Position numbers and translations under genes: made by a program. The notes under the pieces were generated by a model. That model searched no databases. It was not told where the DNA came from and saw nothing but the letters and a program-made list of their open reading frames with translations. From positions 1-64,000 of the forward strand of contig CAMFJL010000004.1 in assembly GCA_945957175.1 (NCBI GenBank): a stretch of DNA of 64,000 nucleotides. Reading direction: 5' to 3'. Source of the stretch: an uncultured Legionellales bacterium. GTDB taxonomy: Bacteria; Pseudomonadota; Gammaproteobacteria; UBA1113. The stretch's first letter is position 1. Each line of letters starts with the position of its first letter. Shown piece by piece: positions 60,501 through 64,000 of this stretch.

Positions 60501-62166
60501 CATTTGAAGGTAATCCAAGCACAAACTGATACCCCTCGTCGCGGTACTTAAGCTCTGCGAGCGTGTAGGCTAACTTAGCGCAGTCAATTACGTCATAGTG
60601 TTCATTTTCATTAGGTGTATTGGCGGCATACCAGTTTGCCCAAAAATGTTCGATGAAATCTTTTTCAGTAGCTTTACGTATTTTTGTATAATCTTGACGA
60701 AAACGTTCTAAATTATCTCTCAGGGTTTCCCATCCATGGCCCGTTTTCAAACCTTCTATTAGCACTTGCTGTTCAGTCTCTTGTTTTAGCTGGGAAAAAT
60801 AATTTAATAGAAAGGCAGACTTATCGAAAGCTACTGCAAATAAATGTCGATTTTTATCGACTATATCCCAGGTATCGAATAAGCGACTTATTAAATAAAA
60901 TTGCGCTTCACTGTTAAGTAAAGCATTATCATTATGGCTACTCGGGCTGGAAGGTGTTGACGAAGAAGAAGGTGTAGCTTGTGTAAGCGGGGTAGGAACA
61001 TAATCTGTCTCAAGCCATGCGATGATAGATGGGCTTAATTGTTGAAACCTCGCTTTGGCTTGCGCGTCTTGTGTTGCACTCTTTGCAAACCAACGGGTCA
61101 TTTCTGCGAGCCATGGCGTAAAATCACATTCGATATCTATGAGACCGCTACGATGGCAATAGGTAGCAATTCTTTCAGCATGCCATTTATGGTGTTTTCT
61201 ATTCGTGTCTATCCCTAATTCACTCAGATAACGCGCCTTAACATAACTTTGTAAATGATGGGCGATATTATCATCGTTAGATATGAGCGCGTCTTGCATA
61301 GACTTTGACATGATGCCTGTGCGTAACCAAGGCAATAACACCGTTCTAAAACCTTGCACAGAAATGAGTGCTTGCTGTAATATAGGTAAATTCACCAGGT
61401 ATTCGCGAATATATTTGAGCAAGGCGTTATGATCTTCCATATCAAGCGTCACACTGGCGTGGCCGATGGTTGATTGTAACCAGGTGTTTGTCACATCTTT
61501 ATGACATAAACCCATTTGCATTAAGCGTCGATTAATCTCGTGCATGGCTTCGATACGCTTATCTCGTCCAGCTATGCGTTTATCTTGCAACGTTTTATTA
61601 TCCGAACTGTTTTGAATAGCGATAATATCGTTATCCCATTTGTCAGTGTATATATCTTCGTGTGTTGCAATGACTACAGCCAAGACCACACGTAAAGGAA
61701 GCTCCCAACGGGTACTAAAATATTGACCCTTTTCTTCCGTTTCAACGATTTGATAGTCATTGCCAGGGTCAAGAGGTTCACGCAATTTATTACGCACATA
61801 TACCTTGATATCTTCATCGACTAAAGCAAGTTCCATAAAATAATTATCAAGGTAAGTTTGCATGTGGCTGTTAGGGTCAGTAAACCTGCCAACACGTTCA
61901 ATCATAGACGGCAATTCATTCAACGAAGGTGTCGAGGAAGATGGTGTTGTCACTTCTGATGAAGGGGCTAATTTTATCTCTATACAATCCGGAAACTGTT
62001 CTCTGGCCAGCGGAAGAAACACACGCGTGATGATACTGGCATTGACCGTACTGCCATGTGTGCTTTGGAGGTGTGTTAACACGCTTCTGCCGGCGACCGC
62101 CAATTGATTTAGGCTAGGTGCTTTAAGGGCTTCAGGGTTATCAGATAACGGTACTGGATCCGGCAT
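57523..62166 (-). CDS. Giant ankyrin-repeat protein, effector-like
   Basis: A 1547-residue cytoplasmic-looking protein without signal peptide or membrane helices. The first 800 residues are helical and unrecognised, interrupted by Ser/Thr/Pro-rich linkers (about 70-80 and 395-415). Divergent ankyrin repeats cluster at about 825-960, 1040-1190 (DNSGNTALHWAI, DRYGLTPLMLAI, DNDGNTALHHAI), 1270-1370 and one near 1480. The C-terminus ends in GCSSLM. Unlike the neighbouring giant, its repeats are diverged, so they are old. It is bracketed by direct repeats. Ankyrin proteins of intracellular bacteria are often injected into host cells; that is inference here and no secretion system is in the window. 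Confidence 0.82.
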   Translation of the reverse strand: MPDPVPLSDNPEALKAPSLNQLAVAGRSVLTHLQSTHGSTVNASIITRVFLPLAREQFPDCIEIKLAPSSEVTTPSSSTPSLNELPSMIERVGRFTDPNSHMQTYLDNYFMELALVDEDIKVYVRNKLREPLDPGNDYQIVETEEKGQYFSTRWELPLRVVLAVVIATHEDIYTDKWDNDIIAIQNSSDNKTLQDKRIAGRDKRIEAMHEINRRLMQMGLCHKDVTNTWLQSTIGHASVTLDMEDHNALLKYIREYLVNLPILQQALISVQGFRTVLLPWLRTGIMSKSMQDALISNDDNIAHHLQSYVKARYLSELGIDTNRKHHKWHAERIATYCHRSGLIDIECDFTPWLAEMTRWFAKSATQDAQAKARFQQLSPSIIAWLETDYVPTPLTQATPSSSSTPSSPSSHNDNALLNSEAQFYLISRLFDTWDIVDKNRHLFAVAFDKSAFLLNYFSQLKQETEQQVLIEGLKTGHGWETLRDNLERFRQDYTKIRKATEKDFIEHFWANWYAANTPNENEHYDVIDCAKLAYTLAELKYRDEGYQFVLGLPSNDAIERGKIYFEATQNGQVTYKVIAPDSQIVTATLDIHMKRPWLPHELLAMKYSILTETSKRNHTQIKSDESRVIELSPTQLDGILIQIQKAHAIITDASASTQQPQDDVITLDVYQVNRLFLHAMTTPVLQWTDALALTLKQVMTFIESDFSYAGIVLWNQQALRQYSYPPDLLEKLNLNIYAYDAQRRGVQDSATVTPRELFLWQDSAELLFHIIYTPDANPEVTEWLLNKALYLCYDKCEKISLFLTACQHGHLGLVNAFIKRGFPLHLDGLKLAAEQGHFKVVIRLLKAGMIINNNNATSVAVTALSEAVRAGHLEAVRVLLWAGAPTEPKALSNLKLLSPMYIAIANNDDNMVHLLLQQGASIYPQEAPTATYDALYQWGIHNTWDLARNRGKLDILISKGKVSPLITEMINYDCQLSQARYDRYEKNRCHDSASIKAHYKQLLNNPWDSLHALHTEETDFNHQDNSGNTALHWAIMLELYDARVLNTLIQHTNLNLQDRYGLTPLMLAIQSKETSISLICQLIEAGTDLSLKDNDGNTALHHAIKAYACGEYYLDAYDNPIIAQLLLHGADMNTQNNNGETPLTWSGVLTRCNPSCEADDNESGYSYPIMNEAKEAINQNPPITQEESLDNTVIPTTEAIWIMSLPWGLSRYPVNLRLRCSDGETVAEKSTRVTRFLAEINQHIDMINEPQWSITASEALLNASYHGDIATVQRLLDAGVSPNIFPYSLNALTLAVKNQHTAVARLLLDRHADPAPLGRIPYQRFEDVPLYHALNSGNDELIALLLEKGACGQSYPDPSYTPYLYGCSIEDALHLAIKKQKLNLVIEKAKLSPLMLAIIAYAYEKARLNATAKKPAVEVLIHEADANIAQVQAGAASTADASELTKIVSRIRLLIQESTDLNHADSSGNTALDWAKRVDLTEPDIIEGLTIRTILNDSESSMSTSATTAHTVPVASFGHSLSGSLFNDLHRMLSDDSKPSIGCSSLM

Positions 62167-62400
62167 GATATGTTGATCTCGCTTTTTTTATATGCTATAA
62201 TGTTGTCATGACAACACATATGATGATAAGAACTCTCCTTTTTGTGTCTGATATCGTATAACAAACAACAGCAAAATGCAAATTATTTGCTCAATGCGTA
62301 TGTGTGGTTACTGCTCACCCTGGGCTACCGACTATTCATAAAAGATATTAATAAGACAGATTATATGGCTGCCACAAACAAAACTATGCAAGACATCTTT
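62167..62400. other. Upstream region of the giant ankyrin gene
   Basis: AT-rich stretch preceding the 62166 start. The sequence TATGCTATAATGTTGTC near 62190-62207 contains a good TATAAT, but on the plus strand; on the minus strand no clear pair is seen. Short plus-strand frames here run into repeat A and look fortuitous. No gene recognised. Confidence 0.4.
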
Positions 62401-62466
62401 TCCGGGCGACCACAAGGGTCGCCCCTACAGGCAGCGCAACAAGTTTTTAATCAATTCGTAATGACC
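62401..62466. repeat. Direct repeat A, right copy
   Basis: Counterpart of 57299-57364 in the same orientation. It is followed by about 275 bp not found at the left site, which includes AAGTACCCCCAAAACTACCC at about 62552-62571, tandem boxes like those bound by tyrosine-recombinase arm domains. Confidence 0.9.
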
Positions 62467-62740
62467 CCGAAACAACTCGGATTACTTCGCAAAGCCTTAC
62501 CCCGTAACGATTTGTGAGGCATCTGGGGGTATCTCCTCTTTAAAACGCTGAAAGTACCCCCAAAACTACCCCCACAATGATGTGTTTTTATGGGGATTCA
62601 TGGAACGGTATAGCAACAGATAACGGTAGAAACCATAATTTAAAATCGGGGCTCAAGCCATATGTGACGCTAAACGATAAGGGTTACATTTACCATGAAA
62701 CATGGCTTATGTATTTGAGGATAATAAAGTTATGTCAGGC

Positions 62741-62864
62741 ACGAGCGCTACCGGCTATCAGTAAAAAATATCAATAAATCAATAAGTTATATCTTGGGCT
62801 TTTATCACATACCCCAGAAACATACCCCAGATTTCGTGGGACGATTTGACACTGCTTGAGACAC
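62741..62864. repeat. Direct repeat B, right copy
   Basis: Counterpart of 57365-57485 in the same orientation, with tandem CATACCCCA boxes at about 62807-62829 and the shared end GATTTCGTGGGACGATTTGAC. Confidence 0.85.
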
Positions 62865-62889
62865 ATACCCTCCACGCCAAAAGCTCTCA

Positions 62890-63219
62890 GCTTTTTTTGA
62901 ACTATTCGGAATTTCCGAAGAGTTCGATTTTCTACAAGTTCCTGCGTAACATTGATATTTTTATCTGGGCTTCGCCTTATTTCTTTAATCACACATCCCC
63001 TCAGTTATAGTAGAATGATATGAGACTATACGGTTGTTATTTAAAGAAGAAGATCAATTATACAATCGCTCTCTTTTTGAGTTGTTGCAAAATTTGCAAC
63101 AGCTGTGCCCCTGACTAGCTCAAGACCGTTAGAACAGCATCTAGATTATAAAGATTAATCTTGTATCGTCTCCCGCCGTCAGCCGCAGTAATCAAGGAAT
63201 CCTTGACTACTGCAACTTC
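62890..63219 (-). pseudogene. Degraded RhuM-family fragments (right cluster)
   Basis: Three minus-strand fragments in different frames, each covering the same central part of RhuM-family proteins. 63219 to about 63118 reads VVKDSLITAADGGRRYKINL then YNLDAVL. About 63112-63050 reads RGTAVANFATTQKESD. About 62965-62890 reads KNINVTQELVENRTLRKFRI then VQK. None has a start, a helix-turn-helix half or the C-terminal domain. The surrounding 62467-63282 shows no intact gene. Confidence 0.72.
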
Positions 63220-63282
63220 AGATAATTACATTGGTCAAATACATTTTGAAAGAGTTAATTGTTTTTTATGGGAGACCAAATA

Positions 63283-64000
63283 TTATACAGAAAACATCTC
63301 TATCTGAAGTAATTCGGCATGTATGCTTTTAAACCTTGACCTAGCATGCTCTATACTTTCGTTAAATTTTCTGGCCACCCATTCCCAATTCTCTACTCCC
63401 CGCACGTGGGATAAACGTCTAATACTTAAAAGCTCTCTTTCGATGATTTCTCTAACTTTCAATAGGTCTTTTACAAATTCAGCATTAATAGTTAATCCAT
63501 TTCCAAACATAGATGGATAATGTCTGAGATAGTCAATAAAATATTGGCCATCATAACCATCAATGCGTAATAAATCACTTGGGGTATGTTTAGTAAATAT
63601 ACTGATTAAATCCTCAGCAATAATAACACGTGGATACCTTGCTTTTTTTTCTAACTCAACTGCCAGCACTTGAGCTATACCAATTCGCTTTCCTTGCTTC
63701 CCTCGGGCAATTCCACCACGCATTAAGAACCCCCGGGCAAGAGCAAAAGCATGAATCTGTGCCGCAAGACCTACAAGACTCATTACTACTAACGCCTCAG
63801 TATGCGAACCACAGGGATATATTTCACCTTCGGGATATGACGCCGTAATATAGTCTGAATGACTGGATATTTTAGGCTGAAAATTCAGCATATCTCTATA
63901 ACCATCTTCAGTATCTTTATATTTTACGTCGTGCTCTCTATTACCATTGGCAAAAGAATCCACTATCTCTTCAAGTAGAGTTACTTTATCTTGGCGATTT
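63283..64000 (-). CDS. Partial gene, possible nucleotidyl-cyclase-like protein (N-terminus beyond window)
   Basis: The frame stays open past an in-frame GTG at 63963 to the window edge, reading NRQDKVTLLEEIVDSFANG, so the true start lies outside. The visible part has KISSHSDYITASYP, then a helical segment, GFLMRGGIARGKQGKRIGIA and a helix ending ARYPRVIIAED. This order (FSDS-like strand, RGGI-x-x-G, Ala-rich helix, YPRI) recalls uncharacterised proteins with a class III cyclase-like core, some near phage-defence genes; that resemblance is from memory and tentative. The C-terminal 90 residues are helical. It lies next to the RhuM remnants. AT-rich like other acquired genes here. Confidence 0.5.
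   Translation of the reverse strand, partial: NRQDKVTLLEEIVDSFANGNREHDVKYKDTEDGYRDMLNFQPKISSHSDYITASYPEGEIYPCGSHTEALVVMSLVGLAAQIHAFALARGFLMRGGIARGKQGKRIGIAQVLAVELEKKARYPRVIIAEDLISIFTKHTPSDLLRIDGYDGQYFIDYLRHYPSMFGNGLTINAEFVKDLLKVREIIERELLSIRRLSHVRGVENWEWVARKFNESIEHARSRFKSIHAELLQIEMFSV

Noticed and set aside
62242-62517. 91-codon plus-strand frame containing the GGGCGACC element
   Set aside because: The frame is formed partly by the REP-like repeat (SGRPQGSPLQ), has no ribosome site and no family resemblance.
62577-62777. Short plus-strand frame after the TACCCCC boxes as an integrase start
   Set aside because: Its 66 residues show none of the N-terminal motifs of P4-type or XerC-type recombinases, and it ends inside repeat B.
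63077-63102. GTTGCAAAATTTGCAAC palindrome (and GTTGCAAATTTTACAAC at 56851), plus GGAATCC-centred palindromes at 56945 and 63192, as operators
   Set aside because: They fall inside RhuM-family coding fragments (the VANFATTQ and KDSLITA segments), so coding ancestry explains the similarity between the two sites.

Overview
The window is a chromosomal segment of a gammaproteobacterium, most likely a host-associated member of the Legionellales/Coxiella-like group. That placement is inference. It rests on gammaproteobacterial gene sets and orders (scpA-scpB-rluB, rnhA-dnaQ, mutH, sspB, the yeaG-yeaH-spoVR trio), a DUF1460 protein, moderately AT-rich DNA, and two giant ankyrin proteins of the kind intracellular bacteria carry. 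I identified no rRNA, tRNA, CRISPR array or intact transposase.

1-22 kb is housekeeping. rluB (C-terminus cut by the window edge, with a tandem-repeat tail), scpB and scpA lie on the minus strand, followed by a zinc alcohol dehydrogenase. mfd, ggt, folD and the prkA-yeaH-spoVR operon run on the plus strand. A dcw-type cell-division operon runs on the minus strand from mraZ through rsmH, ftsL, ftsI and murE. It then stops being a dcw cluster: murE is followed within 12 bp by a glycerophosphodiester phosphodiesterase and glpD. mraZ has a near-consensus promoter and five GTG(G) half-sites at helical spacing that run across its start codon.

22-42 kb holds an EAL-domain pseudogene remnant, then a compact minus-strand block rnhA-dnaQ-nhaA-comEC-msbA-lpxK-DUF1460. 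It continues with a YafS-like methyltransferase, mltD (without the usual gloB), sspB, fadE, a DUF1189 membrane protein, lipB-lipA and a DedA/PAP2/LssY membrane protein.

42-49.9 kb carries a soluble PAS/HisKA/REC/HPt hybrid kinase. An AT-rich patch follows with a cyclodipeptide synthase (all catalytic residues recognisable) next to a MATE exporter, a probable small-molecule (2,5-diketopiperazine) locus. Then come mutH, a secreted HAD phosphatase and an L,D-transpeptidase.

49.9-64 kb is accessory. It has a 1916-residue protein joining a UvrD-like helicase to a long, recently amplified ankyrin array; a small secreted 'FSDRP' protein behind a 20-bp perfect palindrome; and a 1547-residue ankyrin protein bracketed by two-part direct repeats. 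Degraded RhuM-family fragments lie outside both repeats. At the right edge is a partial gene that may belong to a nucleotidyl-cyclase-like family. The most interesting items are the cyclodipeptide synthase/MATE pair, the helicase-ankyrin giant, and the repeat-bracketed ankyrin gene in a RhuM graveyard.
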